Position numbers and translations under genes: made by a program. The notes beneath the pieces were generated by a model that was given only the letters and a program-made list of their open reading frames with translations, had not been told where the DNA came from and ran no database searches. From Anaeromassilibacillus sp. An200 (GTDB lineage Bacteria > Bacillota > Clostridia > Oscillospirales > Acutalibacteraceae): 64,000 nt of DNA. Of this stretch, positions 1 to 11,249 are shown one piece after another (position 1 is the stretch's first letter; the number at the start of each line of letters is the position of its first letter). The stretch covers positions 1-64,000 of the forward strand of contig NZ_NFJU01000018.1 in the NCBI RefSeq assembly GCF_002160025.1, written 5' to 3'.

Positions 1-90
1 GCATAATTTTGCAGGCTTCGCCCGGAAAATTACGCTTCAGCAGTTGGGTGCTATTTGCAAGCTTCCGTAGGGCCGTGCCCCAACGCACGG

Positions 91-130
91 AATCTCCCCA
101 AATTATTCCTCATGCTAATTTGGGGAGATT
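91..130. repeat. 15-bp perfect inverted repeat
   Basis: Arms AATCTCCCCAAATTA (91-105) and TAATTTGGGGAGATT (116-130) enclose a 10-base loop. There is no T run on the plus strand after the second arm, so it is more like a dispersed hairpin element than a terminator. Confidence 0.7.
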
Positions 131-437
131 CCCCCACCAGCCGGCCAGTCTTGCGCGTCAGCGCAAATTTGGCCGGCCGCGCTGAGAAAGAAGGGGCGTA
201 AACCTAACGTAGAAAAGAAAGCGTGGGGTTCGAAGGGGCAAGGCCCCTCGCGGTTCTTTTCCCCATTTCTTGGCGGCAAGAAATGGGGGGCCATGCGGCC
301 TGAGCTAAAAAGAGAGAATCAAAGTTCAGCGGCTGGGTGCGAAACAGACGCTGTGTGCGGCTGGCAGGCACGGCAGCAAGTTGTGTCCTGGCTTTCGCCA
401 GCACATAGGGGGACCCCTCATGTGGGTCCCCCTACAG

Positions 438-466
438 AAAAACAGTCCCCCGGACTGTTTTTCCTT
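438..466. terminator. Possible bidirectional terminator hairpin
   Basis: AAAAACAGTCC (438-448) pairs with GGACTGTTTTT (452-462). The arms provide an A run on one side and a T run on the other, so it could end transcription in either direction. It sits about 180 bases before yaaA and may insulate the recF-gyr genes from the unseen upstream gene. Function is inferred from structure only. Confidence 0.45.
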
Positions 467-492
467 CCCCTCCTGCATTTTGGGAAGGAAAA

Positions 493-622
493 GGTACGAT
501 CAGGGGCTCCGCCCCTGACCCCGCGTCTCCGCTGCCGCTTCGGTCGGCGCCTTGTTTGTGTGCCACTGGCACACAGCGCCCTTTTGAAAAAGGTGGACGA
601 AAACTTTCAGGCGGCTGCGCCG
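493..622. repeat. Dispersed palindromic repeat, copy A
   Basis: One of three copies of a modular intergenic repeat (others at 12854-12980 and 24628-24805). Modules in order: a GGGGC-TCC-GCCCC hairpin, a middle block with the TGTGCCA/TGGCACA palindrome (557-574), the CCTTTTGAAAAAGG palindrome, GAAAACTTT, and a final GCGGCTGCGCCG hairpin. The middle block is shared with copy C but absent from copy B, so the modules move or decay separately. Confidence 0.75.
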
Positions 623-644
623 GGTGTAAAAGAGGATAAAAAGA

Positions 645-887
645 ATGACACAATACATTCAGATTGATACCGAGTTCATCCGCCTTGCGGATCTGTTGAA
701 ATACGCCGGGGCCGCCGAAACGGGCGGTCAGGCCAAGCTCCTTGTGCAGGACGGCCAGGTCCTCGTCAACGGCGAGGTCTGCACCATGCGCGGGAAAAAA
801 CTCCGTCCCGGCGATCGGGCCTCGTACCGCGATACCGTATACGAGGTCGTGTCCGCCGCTTTGGACGGTGACGAACACCATTCATGA
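645..887 (+). CDS. yaaA: S4-domain RNA-binding protein YaaA
   Basis: A protein of 80 residues made almost entirely of one S4 RNA-binding fold. The core [20 protein letters not shown] near residues 33-52 is the typical S4 loop with R/K contacts. In Firmicutes this small gene sits between dnaN and recF and is thought to act in ribosome or RNA metabolism. Here it precedes recF and overlaps it by four bases (ATGA), so the two are translationally coupled. The ATG at 645 follows a purine-rich AGAGGATAAAAAG leader. The identification rests on family sequence and gene order. Confidence 0.88.
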   Translation: MTQYIQIDTEFIRLADLLKYAGAAETGGQAKLLVQDGQVLVNGEVCTMRGKKLRPGDRASYRDTVYEVVSAALDGDEHHS

Positions 888-1960
888 AGGTTCTGTCACT
901 GACGGCGCGCGGGTTTCGCAATCTCGAACCCCTGCAATTTTCTCCCCACGAAGGGCTGAACGTGATCTGCGGCGAAAACGCCCAGGGAAAAACCAACCTC
1001 CTGGAAGCCATGTGGCTGTTTACGGGCGGGCGGTCGTTCCGGGGCGCAAAGGACGCGGAGCTGGTGCGCGTCGGGGAGGAACAGGCCAAGATCGCGCTTT
1101 CCTTCTTCAGCCAGGAGCGTGAACAGACCGCCGACATGACGCTGCGCGGCGGCGTGCGCAGGGCTTCCCTCAACGGCGTGCCGAAAAAAGGCATGGCCGA
1201 GCTGGTGGGCCGCTTCTGCGCCGTGATCTTTTCCCCGGAGCATCTCTCGCTCGTCAAGGGCGGGCCGGTCGAGCGGCGCGCTTTCCTTGACTCCGCGCTG
1301 TGCCAGGTGCGCCCCTCGTATGCCGCGCTGTTTGCGCGCTACCGCCATACGCTAAACCAGCGGAACGCTCTGCTCAAGGATATCGCCCGGCACGCGGAGC
1401 TTCTCGATACCCTCCCGATCTGGGACGAACGGCTGTGCCGGTACGGCGAAGCCATCGTCCGGGAGCGCCGATCGTATCTGGAACGCTTTTCCCCCATCGC
1501 CGCGGCGCATTACGAAGGCATTTCGCGCGGACGCGAGCGGCTGGAGCTTTCCTATGAGCCGTCCTTTTCGGGCGATCTCGCGCAGGCGCTGCGCCATTCC
1601 AGACGCGAGGATCTGCGAAGCGGGCACACCTCCGCCGGGCCGCACCGCGACGACGTTTCGATCCGGCTTTCCGGCATGGCGGCGCGGTCGTTTGCCTCAC
1701 AGGGGCAGCAGCGGTCCGCCGTGCTGGCCATGAAGCTCGCCGAAGCGGGCGTGCTGGCGCAGTCGTGCGGCGAAGAGCCGGTCGTGTTTCTGGACGACGT
1801 GCTCAGCGAGCTGGACGCGGCGCGGCAGGAATACCTTTTGCGCCAGCTGCACGGCAGGCAGGTGTTTCTCACGGGCTGTGAGCTGCCGGGAGTCGTCCCG
1901 GAAAAAGAGGACGGCGGCCTGTTCCTCATGGATCGCGGCGTTCTGCAACCACAATCATAA
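884..1960 (+). CDS. recF: DNA replication and repair protein RecF
   Basis: RecF is an SMC/ABC-like ATPase that binds gapped DNA with RecO and RecR and helps load RecA. The 358-residue length is normal. The Walker A motif GENAQGKTN lies near residues 30-38, the ABC signature region SAGPHRDDV near 250, and the Walker B motif [12 protein letters not shown] near 299-310. The start overlaps the end of yaaA. It belongs to the classic yaaA-recF-remB-gyrB-gyrA block, which supports the call as strongly as the motifs. Confidence 0.97.
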   Translation: MKVLSLTARGFRNLEPLQFSPHEGLNVICGENAQGKTNLLEAMWLFTGGRSFRGAKDAELVRVGEEQAKIALSFFSQEREQTADMTLRGGVRRASLNGVPKKGMAELVGRFCAVIFSPEHLSLVKGGPVERRAFLDSALCQVRPSYAALFARYRHTLNQRNALLKDIARHAELLDTLPIWDERLCRYGEAIVRERRSYLERFSPIAAAHYEGISRGRERLELSYEPSFSGDLAQALRHSRREDLRSGHTSAGPHRDDVSIRLSGMAARSFASQGQQRSAVLAMKLAEAGVLAQSCGEEPVVFLDDVLSELDAARQEYLLRQLHGRQVFLTGCELPGVVPEKEDGGLFLMDRGVLQPQS

Positions 1961-1979
1961 AACGAAAGGAGCGACAGGT

Positions 1980-2252
1980 GTGTATCTGCATCTCGGTCAG
2001 GATACGGTGATCAAAATGAACGAGATCATCGGGATTTTCGACATGGACACCTCCACCCTCTCCAAGACAACCTGCGCGTATCTCGCGGCCTGCGAGAAAA
2101 AGGGGCGCGTTGTGAACGTTTCCATGGAGCTGCCGAAGTCGTTTGTGCTCTGCCGCTCGGACAAGGGCGAGATCACGGTGTATATCTCGCAGATCTCCTC
2201 GTCCACGCTGCTCAAGCGCAGCCGTTTTATCGATAATATCTCTTTGCCATAA
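1980..2252 (+). CDS. remB: DUF370 protein, RemB-like regulator
   Basis: This 90-residue DUF370 protein begins at GTG 1980, nine bases after AAAGGAG. The N-terminal run MYLHLGQDTVIKMNEIIGIF and the later KSFVLC and VYISQISSSTL segments are typical of the family. In Bacillus subtilis the gene between recF and gyrB (remB) belongs to the RemA-like group; RemA is a DNA-binding activator of extracellular-matrix genes, while the role of RemB is less clear. The position matches exactly. GTG is one of only three non-ATG starts I see in the chromosomal half. Confidence 0.88.
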   Translation: MYLHLGQDTVIKMNEIIGIFDMDTSTLSKTTCAYLAACEKKGRVVNVSMELPKSFVLCRSDKGEITVYISQISSSTLLKRSRFIDNISLP

Positions 2253-2268
2253 GGATGGAAGCTTGCTT

Positions 2269-2790
2269 ATGAAACAGTTTGGTCTGCCGCAGTGTCCGTA
2301 CTGCGGGAAGAAAATCAACCCGTTTTACGCATGGTATCTGCGCACACAGGGAGAATACATCTGCCCCGCCTGCGGGGGTGTGTCGAACATCGGGCTCACG
2401 GGGGCCGCGAAGGTTTCCGGCGCTGTTGTGGCGGCGATCGATCTGGTGGTGTTTGTGATCGCCATGCTCGATCAGAGCCATGAGCCGCCGTTCGGCTATC
2501 TGATCGCGATGATTGTCCCCTTTCTGCTGTTTACCATCCTTTCGGCTTTCATGGTGCGGCTGAAAAAGCCTGTGCTGAAAAAGAGGGAGCCGCCCGGAAA
2601 TCCGAACCGGGCAGGAGGCGTGCCGCAGCGCCCGGGAGCACAGCGGCAGCCTGTCCAGGGGCAGACGGTGCAGCGGCAGGGCGCGCAGACGCAGCAGCGG
2701 TATGCCCAGCCGGGAGCCCAGGCCCGCCCCACCCAGGGAGTGCGGACAAACGGCACGGGAACACGCTACACGAACAACTGCCCGCGCTGA
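2269..2790 (+). CDS. Zinc-ribbon membrane protein, unknown function
   Basis: This 173-residue protein starts at ATG 2269. It opens with a zinc ribbon: CPYCGKK near residues 9-15 and CPACGG near 34-39, four cysteines that could hold one zinc. Two membrane segments follow, about residues 52-68 and 78-98. The tail is long, proline/glutamine/glycine-rich and low in complexity (many QRQ, QGQ and PGAQ units), and is probably disordered and cytoplasmic. It lies between remB and gyrB on the same strand. I do not recognise a function. Confidence 0.8.
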   Translation: MKQFGLPQCPYCGKKINPFYAWYLRTQGEYICPACGGVSNIGLTGAAKVSGAVVAAIDLVVFVIAMLDQSHEPPFGYLIAMIVPFLLFTILSAFMVRLKKPVLKKREPPGNPNRAGGVPQRPGAQRQPVQGQTVQRQGAQTQQRYAQPGAQARPTQGVRTNGTGTRYTNNCPR

Positions 2791-2838
2791 CGAAAGCGGT
2801 TTTGCGATACAGACAGATCCACCAGCCGGCGTGCGTGA

Positions 2839-4809
<1,971 letters not shown>

Positions 4810-4869
4810 CGGCGGAATGCCTACCGATGGAGAAAATCCCTCAAAATACAAATAAGGAGATACACATAC

Positions 4870-5553
4870 ATGGACGAATTGCGACAGGAACGGGAAGAGG
4901 AACAGTCTCCGAAGCCGCCGTCGGCGGCGGAAACGGAGCCGGAGGAAAAACGGGACGACAACGAGGAAGGCGTGGAATGGGACGGCAGTGAGGCGGAGCT
5001 GGTGCTGGACGACGACGCGGCGGACTACGAGGAGCCGCAGACGGGCATCAAGCTTTCCTACACGCTGCGCGAAAAGGAAGTGTTCCGCGCGCTGGAGAAG
5101 TCCGGCTTTTCCAAGACGCTGGGCAAGCGCGCTCTCGTGGAGGGCGTGATCCTCGTGCTGCTGGCGGTGTTTTTCTTCGTGACCTATGCGCGCATGGGCG
5201 GGACGATGAACCTCTTTTTCGGAGGGATCGCCGTGCTGGCCCTGGCGGCGGTCGCCCTTCTGCCGTATCTTGGGCGCAAAAAGCGTGCGCGGGATATCTG
5301 CCGCGACCAGCGCCTTTCGCATATTGAGATGGAGATTTACCCGGATTCCATCCAGATTGGCCACGGGGAGGGTGAATGGGAGATCCCGCTTGACGGGAGC
5401 TGCCGCCGCGACGAGCACCATAATCTCCTGCTCTTCTTCCCCGCCGGCAAGCGTCATATGGTCATTTTACCCCTGCGCTGCATTGAGCCGGGCGTGCTGC
5501 CCGAGGTGCAGGCCATGATTGTCTCCGGCACACACCGGGGAGACGAGCTGTAA
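4870..5553 (+). CDS. YcxB-like membrane protein (first of three)
   Basis: A protein of 227 residues with a very acidic, probably disordered N-terminus (about 60 residues rich in E, D and P). Two adjacent membrane helices follow near residues 96-113 and 117-136, then a C-terminal beta-rich domain in which the pattern EIYPDSIQIG...WEIPLD...LLLFFPAGKRHMVILPLRCI resembles YcxB-type domains. It sits between gyrB and gyrA with two similar genes after it. Function is unknown; I infer the family from the two-helix plus PH-like layout. Confidence 0.7.
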   Translation: MDELRQEREEEQSPKPPSAAETEPEEKRDDNEEGVEWDGSEAELVLDDDAADYEEPQTGIKLSYTLREKEVFRALEKSGFSKTLGKRALVEGVILVLLAVFFFVTYARMGGTMNLFFGGIAVLALAAVALLPYLGRKKRARDICRDQRLSHIEMEIYPDSIQIGHGEGEWEIPLDGSCRRDEHHNLLLFFPAGKRHMVILPLRCIEPGVLPEVQAMIVSGTHRGDEL

Positions 5554-5597
5554 GAGCGGGACAACACAGATACCATCGATCGAAAGGGGGAAAAGGG

Positions 5598-6182
5598 ATG
5601 CTGTTCCTTCCAAACGAGGACGCCGTTCTTACGCTCAAGCAGCAGCTTTCCGCGCAGGACTATGCCGCGGGCTGTCAGGTGCTGGAGCAGGCGAATTCCC
5701 CCACCGCGAAACCGTCGGTTCGCGCGGCGGCGTGCGCGGCGGGAGCGGCGCTTTCCGCGTCCACGGCTCCCCTTTCCCTGCGGGAATACGGGACGATGTG
5801 GATTCCCCTGCTGTTTATGGCGCTGTTTGCCGCGATCGCCGTCTGGGCGCTGCTGTTCGAGCCGCAGAAAAAGTGGGAGGAAAAGCTGCGGGAATTTGCC
5901 GGGACACCCCTTCTCGGACTGGAAACGGAGATCGCCGTGTACCGCGATTTTTTCCTGATGAAAAACCAGTATGAGCAGTGGCAGGAATACTGGACGGAAT
6001 TTTCCTCCTGCCTGGAAACCGATCGCTTTGTGGCGGCCGCGGGAACCGGCGGGCGGCGCTTTCTGATCTGCAAGGACAGCCTTTCCGAGACGGAGCGGGC
6101 GGCTCTCTCGCAGGCCATGCAGAACACCTTCGCCTTTTCGTACCGCCGTTCCCGGACGAAGGGAGGAAAACCGCATGGCTGA
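5598..6182 (+). CDS. YcxB-like membrane protein (second of three)
   Basis: A protein of 194 residues. One hydrophobic segment is near residues 59-77; the alanine-rich stretch before it (about 38-55) could be a second helix. The C-terminal half (EIAVYRDFFLMKN...FVAAAGTGGRRFLICKDSLSE) follows the same strand pattern as its neighbours, ending in a conserved-looking 'residue readout' and helix. It is preceded by an AAAGGGGGAAAAGGG ribosome site and overlaps the next gene by eight bases. No function is assigned. Confidence 0.68.
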   Translation: MLFLPNEDAVLTLKQQLSAQDYAAGCQVLEQANSPTAKPSVRAAACAAGAALSASTAPLSLREYGTMWIPLLFMALFAAIAVWALLFEPQKKWEEKLREFAGTPLLGLETEIAVYRDFFLMKNQYEQWQEYWTEFSSCLETDRFVAAAGTGGRRFLICKDSLSETERAALSQAMQNTFAFSYRRSRTKGGKPHG

Positions 6183-6741
6183 TACAGACCATCCGGACGT
6201 GTGCGCCAGCTTTCTGGTCACGCGGGAGGATTACGCCGATTACCGCGCGGCGGCGGGCAAATCCGCCATCAGCCCGGGGGAATTTCTCTTTGTGCGTCTC
6301 GCGGGAGCGGCGCTGCTGTTGTGCTGCTTTGTCTTTCTTCTGGTGCTGGGGGATGACTGGCAGCGGTTCGCGCTGGACGCGCTGCTCGGGATCTGCGGGC
6401 TGTTCCTGATAGGCTGGAAAAGCATGCTCCCGCTCTGGCTCAGGGCGCGCGCGGGCAAATTTTATGATGAAAATAACCGCCTTGTCGAGGCGTACACCGT
6501 GACGGTGAGCGGCGAAGGGATCGCCGTGGAAAAGCCGCGCTACGAAGCGCAGCTGCCGTATGCGATGATCGCCGGGGCGTATGAAGATAAAAAGATCTTT
6601 TTCTTTTCTCTGGGGGCGGGCCGCTCGTGCTTTCTGCCCAAGCGCTGCCTGACGGAGGAAGAATGTTCGAGGATACGAAAATACCTGTCTCTTGCCTTGC
6701 AGGAGAAATTTCAGCAGGAGGGTGCCCAGATCAATGGATGA
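6175..6741 (+). CDS. YcxB-like membrane protein (third of three)
   Basis: This 188-residue protein is the clearest YcxB-like member of the trio. Two membrane helices (about residues 41-59 and 64-80) precede a domain with [23 protein letters not shown]...[22 protein letters not shown], matching the YcxB pattern of a 'PKR' segment after paired strands. Its end overlaps the gyrA start by eight bases, so it is translationally coupled to gyrase. Whether these proteins matter to gyrase or are simply co-transcribed is unknown. Confidence 0.72.
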   Translation: MADTDHPDVCASFLVTREDYADYRAAAGKSAISPGEFLFVRLAGAALLLCCFVFLLVLGDDWQRFALDALLGICGLFLIGWKSMLPLWLRARAGKFYDENNRLVEAYTVTVSGEGIAVEKPRYEAQLPYAMIAGAYEDKKIFFFSLGAGRSCFLPKRCLTEEECSRIRKYLSLALQEKFQQEGAQING

Positions 6742-9322
6742 AAAAATGGAAAACGGCAGAGTTGTCAACGTAGACCTGAAAAAGGAAATTGAAAAATCCT
6801 TTCTGGCCTACTCCATGTCGGTCATTGTGCAGCGTGCGCTGCCCGACGTGCGCGACGGGCTCAAGCCGGTGCACAGAAGAATCCTCTACACCATGTATGA
6901 GAATAACCTCTCGCCCAGCAAGCCTTACCGCAAGTGCGCGGATACCGTGGGCAGCGTGCTGGGGCGCTACCATCCGCACGGCGACGCGTCCGTTTACGAC
7001 GCCCTTGTGCGTCTCGCGCAGGATTTCTCCATGCGCTATATGCTCGTTGACGGCCACGGAAACTTCGGCTCCGTCGACGGTGACCCTCCGGCTGCCTATC
7101 GTTACACCGAGAGCCGCATGAGCCGTCTGGCCGTTGAGATGCTTCAGGACATCGACAAGGAAACCGTCGATTTCATCCCGAACTACGACGACCGCCTCAA
7201 GGAGCCGACAGCCCTCCCCTCCCATTTCCCGAACCTGCTCGTAAACGGTTCGACGGGTATCGCCGTCGGCATGGCCACGAACATCCCCCCGCACAACATG
7301 AACGAGGTCATCGACGGCATGTGCTGCCTGATCGATAACCCGGACGCCGGCCTGGATGAGCTGATGGAGCACATCAAGGGACCCGATTTCCCGACGGGCG
7401 GCATCGTCATGGGACGCTCCGGCATCCGCGCCGCTTACGCGACGGGCCGCGGCCGCATCACCGTGCGCGCCCGCGCCGAGATCGAGGAGGAGAAAAACGG
7501 CCGCTTCAACATCATCGTCACCGAGCTGCCGTATCAGGTGAACAAGGCGCGCCTGATCGAGAACATTGCCGATCTCGTCAAGGAAAAGCGCATTGAAGGC
7601 ATTTCCAACATCGACGATCACTCCGACCGCGACGGCATGATGATCGTCATCACCGTCAAGCGCGACGCCTCCCCGCAGATCGTGCTCAACCAGCTGTACA
7701 GCTTCACGCAGATGCAGACGACCTTCGGCGTGATCATGCTCGCGATCGTGAACGGCGAGCCGAAAACGCTGACGCTGCGCGACATGCTCCAGCATTACAT
7801 TGACTTCCAGGTGGACGTGGTGACGCGCCGCACGCAGTTCGATCTCAAAAAGGCCGAGGAGCGCGCCCACATCCTGGAGGGTCTCAAGATCGCCGTCGAC
7901 AACATCGACGAGGTGATCGCGATCATCCGTTCCAGCCCCGACCGCGCCACGGCAAAGATCCGCCTGTGCGAGCGCTTTGGGCTGGACGATCCGCAGGCGC
8001 AGGCCATCGTGCAGATGACGCTCGGCGCGCTGACGAACACCGATCGCCTGAAGCTCGAGGAGGAGCTGGCCGCCATCGAGGCGAAGGTGGCCGATTTCCG
8101 CGACATTCTCGCGAACAAATCCCGCCTGATGGGCATTATCAAGGACGAGGCGCAGGAGATCAAGAAAAAGTACGGCGACGAGCGCCGCACCGAGATCGCG
8201 ACGATCAGCGGCGAGGTGGATATCGAGGATCTGATCCCGCGCGAGGAATGTGTCCTCACCATGACGAATTTCGGCTACGTCAAGCGCCAGCCGACGGACA
8301 CCTACCACATCCAGCGGCGCGGCGGCAAGGGCATTTCCGGCATGAGCCGCCGCGAGGAGGACGCCGCCGCCGAGATGTTCGTGATCGGGTCGCATGATTA
8401 CGTCATGTTCTTCACGAACCTGGGCCGTGTCTACCGGCTCAAGTGCTACGAGATCCCGGAGGGATCGCGCACCAGCAAGGGCATGAACATCGCGAACCTG
8501 CTGCCCCTCTCCCCCGACGAGAAGGTTTCCTCCCTGATCCGTGTGCCGGAGTTCGACGAAACGAGCTATCTTGTGATGGTCACGAAGAACGGCGTCATCA
8601 AGCGCACGGAGCTTTCCGCTTACAACACCGCCAGAAAGGGCGGCGTGATTGCGCTCTCCCTCGACGAGGGCGACGAGCTGGCCTGGGTGCGTCTCACGGA
8701 CGGCGAGACCCAGCTGGTGGTCGGCACGAAAAAGGGCATGGCGATCCGCTTTGACGAGCGCGACGTGCGCCCCATGGGCCGTACCGCGCGCGGTGTGAAG
8801 GCGCTGACGCTCCGCGAGGGCGACTGCGTGGTGGGCATGAGCACCATCCGTGCCGACGCGTTGCTGCTCACCGTCTCCGAGACGGGCTATGGCCGCCTGT
8901 CGCCGCTCTCTGACTATCGTGTGCAGTCCAGAGGCGGCAAGGGCCTGCTCAATTACCATGTGGAGAAATACGGCGACGTTGCGGCCATCAAGGTGGTGGA
9001 TCTCAGCGACGACGTGATCCTGATTTCGTCCGACGGTATCCTGATCCGCATCCCGGCGGACAGCATCCGCGTCTGCGCGCGGCCGAGCAAGGGCGTGCGC
9101 GTCATGCGTGTGACAGAGGGCAACCGCGTGGTGACGCTGGCCCGCACCGCCCATGAGGAGGACGAGGAAGCCGACGAGCTTCCGGAGGACGACGGCGAGC
9201 CCGAGCTGACCGAGGAGGAGCTGGCCGCCGACCGTCTGGCCGACGAGGAGCCGGACGAACCGGTTATGGATGACGATCCGGGCGAGGAAGAACCCGAAAC
9301 CGACGAAGAAACAGAAGAATAA
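6734..9322 (+). CDS. gyrA: DNA gyrase subunit A
   Basis: GyrA is the DNA-cutting subunit of gyrase. The protein has 862 residues from ATG 6734. The catalytic tyrosine is in RYTESRM (about Tyr124), and the quinolone pocket reads [10 protein letters not shown] near 80-89. The position equal to E. coli Ser83 is alanine (about Ala85), while the Asp87 equivalent is kept. The C-terminal domain has the expected repeated blades, including the GyrA-box-like QRRGGKG. It ends in an unusual tail of about 55 residues that is almost all E and D. The start overlaps the preceding YcxB-like gene. Confidence 0.97.
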   Translation: MDEKMENGRVVNVDLKKEIEKSFLAYSMSVIVQRALPDVRDGLKPVHRRILYTMYENNLSPSKPYRKCADTVGSVLGRYHPHGDASVYDALVRLAQDFSMRYMLVDGHGNFGSVDGDPPAAYRYTESRMSRLAVEMLQDIDKETVDFIPNYDDRLKEPTALPSHFPNLLVNGSTGIAVGMATNIPPHNMNEVIDGMCCLIDNPDAGLDELMEHIKGPDFPTGGIVMGRSGIRAAYATGRGRITVRARAEIEEEKNGRFNIIVTELPYQVNKARLIENIADLVKEKRIEGISNIDDHSDRDGMMIVITVKRDASPQIVLNQLYSFTQMQTTFGVIMLAIVNGEPKTLTLRDMLQHYIDFQVDVVTRRTQFDLKKAEERAHILEGLKIAVDNIDEVIAIIRSSPDRATAKIRLCERFGLDDPQAQAIVQMTLGALTNTDRLKLEEELAAIEAKVADFRDILANKSRLMGIIKDEAQEIKKKYGDERRTEIATISGEVDIEDLIPREECVLTMTNFGYVKRQPTDTYHIQRRGGKGISGMSRREEDAAAEMFVIGSHDYVMFFTNLGRVYRLKCYEIPEGSRTSKGMNIANLLPLSPDEKVSSLIRVPEFDETSYLVMVTKNGVIKRTELSAYNTARKGGVIALSLDEGDELAWVRLTDGETQLVVGTKKGMAIRFDERDVRPMGRTARGVKALTLREGDCVVGMSTIRADALLLTVSETGYGRLSPLSDYRVQSRGGKGLLNYHVEKYGDVAAIKVVDLSDDVILISSDGILIRIPADSIRVCARPSKGVRVMRVTEGNRVVTLARTAHEEDEEADELPEDDGEPELTEEELAADRLADEEPDEPVMDDDPGEEEPETDEETEE

Positions 9323-9343
9323 CGTGAGGAAAGGAAGGCTGCG

Positions 9344-10015
9344 ATGAGACAGCTTGCAATTTCACTTTTGGCCGTTCTGACAGCGGCCTCCTGCCTGTTG
9401 TTTGCCGCCTGCGGCGAGCGCGGGGAGACGGCTTCCGCCGTGTCCGCCGTGTCGTCCGCCGCATCGGCAGTGTCCTCCGGGGAAACCGATCCCACGGCTC
9501 CCACGGAGGAGGACGCCGGGATAACGGCGGGAAACGGCGAGGATCTGAATAATCCCGAGGAGGGCGAAGGCGCGGGCCTTGTGATCCCGATCGAGACGGA
9601 CAGCCCGGAGTTTGACGCCAAATTTAAGGACAATCCGATCGACGCGGCCTATGTGGCCGAGAGCGCGGATCTCGTCTCCACCATTGAGATCGTGGAAGCC
9701 TGCGAGCGGTATGCCGCCCTGTGGGAGAAGGAGATCGAGGTGGGCATGGAGAAGCTTTTGAGCCTTGCCACAGATGACAGGGAGCAGTACCAGAAGGAGC
9801 AGGAGGACTGGGAGACAGGGCGTGACGCCAATCTCAAGGCCCTCACGGAGCAGGCCGGAGAAGGCTCGCTCGGGCAGATCGAGGCGGCGGGAAACCGCAT
9901 GGACTTTTTCCGCGCCCGGGCCAACGCCGTCCTGCGGGAATTGTACAGCTACGATCCGGATTTTACCTATGCGTATGATTCCGACGATTCCTCCGCCGTG
10001 AGCGCGGCGGGCTGA
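9344..10015 (+). CDS. Lipoprotein with LprI-like domain
   Basis: This 223-residue protein has a lipoprotein signal peptide with the lipobox LFAAC (Cys23), so it should be anchored to the outer face of the membrane. A Ser/Ala/Val-rich linker and an acidic spacer follow. The C-terminal 100 residues are helical with the spacing seen in LprI/DUF1311 domains (ALWEKEIEVGMEKL...RMDFFRARANAVLREL), but the usual cysteines are missing. It starts 21 bases after gyrA and may share its transcript. Function is not known. Confidence 0.65.
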   Translation: MRQLAISLLAVLTAASCLLFAACGERGETASAVSAVSSAASAVSSGETDPTAPTEEDAGITAGNGEDLNNPEEGEGAGLVIPIETDSPEFDAKFKDNPIDAAYVAESADLVSTIEIVEACERYAALWEKEIEVGMEKLLSLATDDREQYQKEQEDWETGRDANLKALTEQAGEGSLGQIEAAGNRMDFFRARANAVLRELYSYDPDFTYAYDSDDSSAVSAAG

Positions 10016-10033
10016 CAAGGGAGGAAACACACC

Positions 10034-10579
10034 ATGAAGCTGACGGAAAAAAGACTGTCCGGCAAGGAGCTGTACCATGGGAAGATCATCCGTGTGCAGC
10101 TTGACGAGGTGGAACTGGAAAACGGCGCAAAGGCCATGCGCGAGGTGGTGCGCCACCCCGGCGGCGTGTGCGCCGCGATCCTGACGGAGAAGGACGAGCT
10201 GCTGTTTGTACGGCAGTTCCGCTATCCCTATGCGCAGGTGGTGCTGGAATGTCCCGCCGGGAAGCTGGAGCCGGGCGAGGATCCCGACGAAGCGATCCAG
10301 CGTGAGCAGAAGGAGGAAACCGGCACCACAAGCAGCTGTTACATCAAATTGGGAGAGCTCTACCCCACCCCCGGCTACTGCGACGAGATCCTGCATCTGT
10401 ACGCCTGCCGGGTGGAGTCCTACGGCGACCTGAACCCGGACGAGGACGAGTTCCTGGAGGTGGAGCGCATCCCCCTGCAAAAGGCCGTGGAGATGGCGGA
10501 AAACGGCGAACTGCTCGACGCGAAAACGCAGGTACTGGTCCTGCGCGCCGCCCGTCTGGTGGAGCAGGGAAAGCTGTAA
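10034..10579 (+). CDS. Nudix hydrolase, ADP-ribose pyrophosphatase type
   Basis: This 181-residue Nudix enzyme splits ADP-ribose or related nucleotide sugars. The full Nudix box GX5EX7REXXEEXG is present as GKLEPGE followed by REQKEETG near residues 76-97. The GELYPTPGYCDE segment after it is typical of the ADP-ribose pyrophosphatase (NudF-like) group, where a proline lies about 16 residues past the box. ATG 10034 follows AAGGGAGG. It closes the run of plus-strand genes that begins with gyrase. Confidence 0.9.
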   Translation: MKLTEKRLSGKELYHGKIIRVQLDEVELENGAKAMREVVRHPGGVCAAILTEKDELLFVRQFRYPYAQVVLECPAGKLEPGEDPDEAIQREQKEETGTTSSCYIKLGELYPTPGYCDEILHLYACRVESYGDLNPDEDEFLEVERIPLQKAVEMAENGELLDAKTQVLVLRAARLVEQGKL

Positions 10580-10720
10580 AAAACGGCGCGGAAAAGCTGT
10601 GATTTTGCGGACGCTTTTCCGGCCAGCCTGCTATTTGCCTGAGGATATTGCGAGTTGTCCAGGCTCTGAACAGCAGGTTCAGGGCTGGAAATACAATTTA
10701 AGAGAAATGAGGAAAAACAC

Positions 10721-11221
10721 ATGAAGTCACACCAGTTTCAAATCGGATCGGAGTCCTATACCGTGGAGTGGTCCTCCTACAAGGTGAAGATCAACGGTAC
10801 GGTCTACAAGATCCGGAATCTGCCGATCCGCCGCGCGCTGTGGATTCCCATGGAAATCACCCTGCCGATCCCAAACGCCGACGTGAAGCTTATCTCCGGC
10901 ATGGTTTCGATGCAGCTTGTGGTCAACGGCGTAAACGTCCAGACCGGCAAGCCCTATGAGCCGATCGGCAAGATCCCGGCATGGGCGTATGTGGCGATGG
11001 TGCTGGATCTCACCCTGATTCTGAATGGCGCAATTGGTGCGCTGTTTGCCGTTATCGGCATTTTCATGACCGCCCGTTTGACCGCTTCCAGCCAGATGAA
11101 AAATGCGTCGAAGATTGTGATTTCGTTTGGCTATCCGATCCTGGTGTGGGTGTTCCTGTTCCTGTTCTTCTTTGTGGCGGGAATGGCGGCGACAGCCGCT
11201 TCTATGGGAGTTCTTGGCTGA
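10721..11221 (+). CDS. Small membrane protein, unknown
   Basis: This 166-residue protein has a soluble beta-rich N-terminal half (about 85 residues with alternating hydrophobic strands) and two membrane helices near 90-115 and 132-160. It follows a 141-base gap after the Nudix gene and has its own ribosome site (GAGGAAAAACAC-ATG). A second small membrane protein starts 28 bases later, so the two probably act together. No family is recognised. Confidence 0.7.
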   Translation: MKSHQFQIGSESYTVEWSSYKVKINGTVYKIRNLPIRRALWIPMEITLPIPNADVKLISGMVSMQLVVNGVNVQTGKPYEPIGKIPAWAYVAMVLDLTLILNGAIGALFAVIGIFMTARLTASSQMKNASKIVISFGYPILVWVFLFLFFFVAGMAATAASMGVLG

Positions 11222-11249
11222 GTTTTACCCTGAAATGGAGGAAAGTTGT

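Larger units (their letters stand above)
1..644. other. Gene-free, hairpin-rich stretch upstream of yaaA
   Basis: No reading frame here has a recognisable protein or a good ribosome site. The stretch is a chain of inverted repeats: 91-105 with 116-130 (perfect 15-bp arms AATCTCCCCAAATTA), 261-272 with 277-288 (CCCCATTTCTTG), 406-416 with 424-434 (TAGGGGGACCC), and 438-448 with 452-462 (AAAAACAGTCC followed by a T run). Its last 130 bases belong to a repeat family seen twice more in the window. dnaN, which often lies just upstream of yaaA, is not in this stretch. I saw no DnaA-box cluster, so I do not call an origin. Confidence 0.6.

Noticed and set aside
1-644. Replication origin
   Set aside because: Gene order is origin-like, but I see no DnaA-box cluster or AT-rich unwinding region.
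6731-9154. Minus-strand frame of 807 codons opposite gyrA
   Set aside because: Shadow of gyrA in GC-rich DNA.
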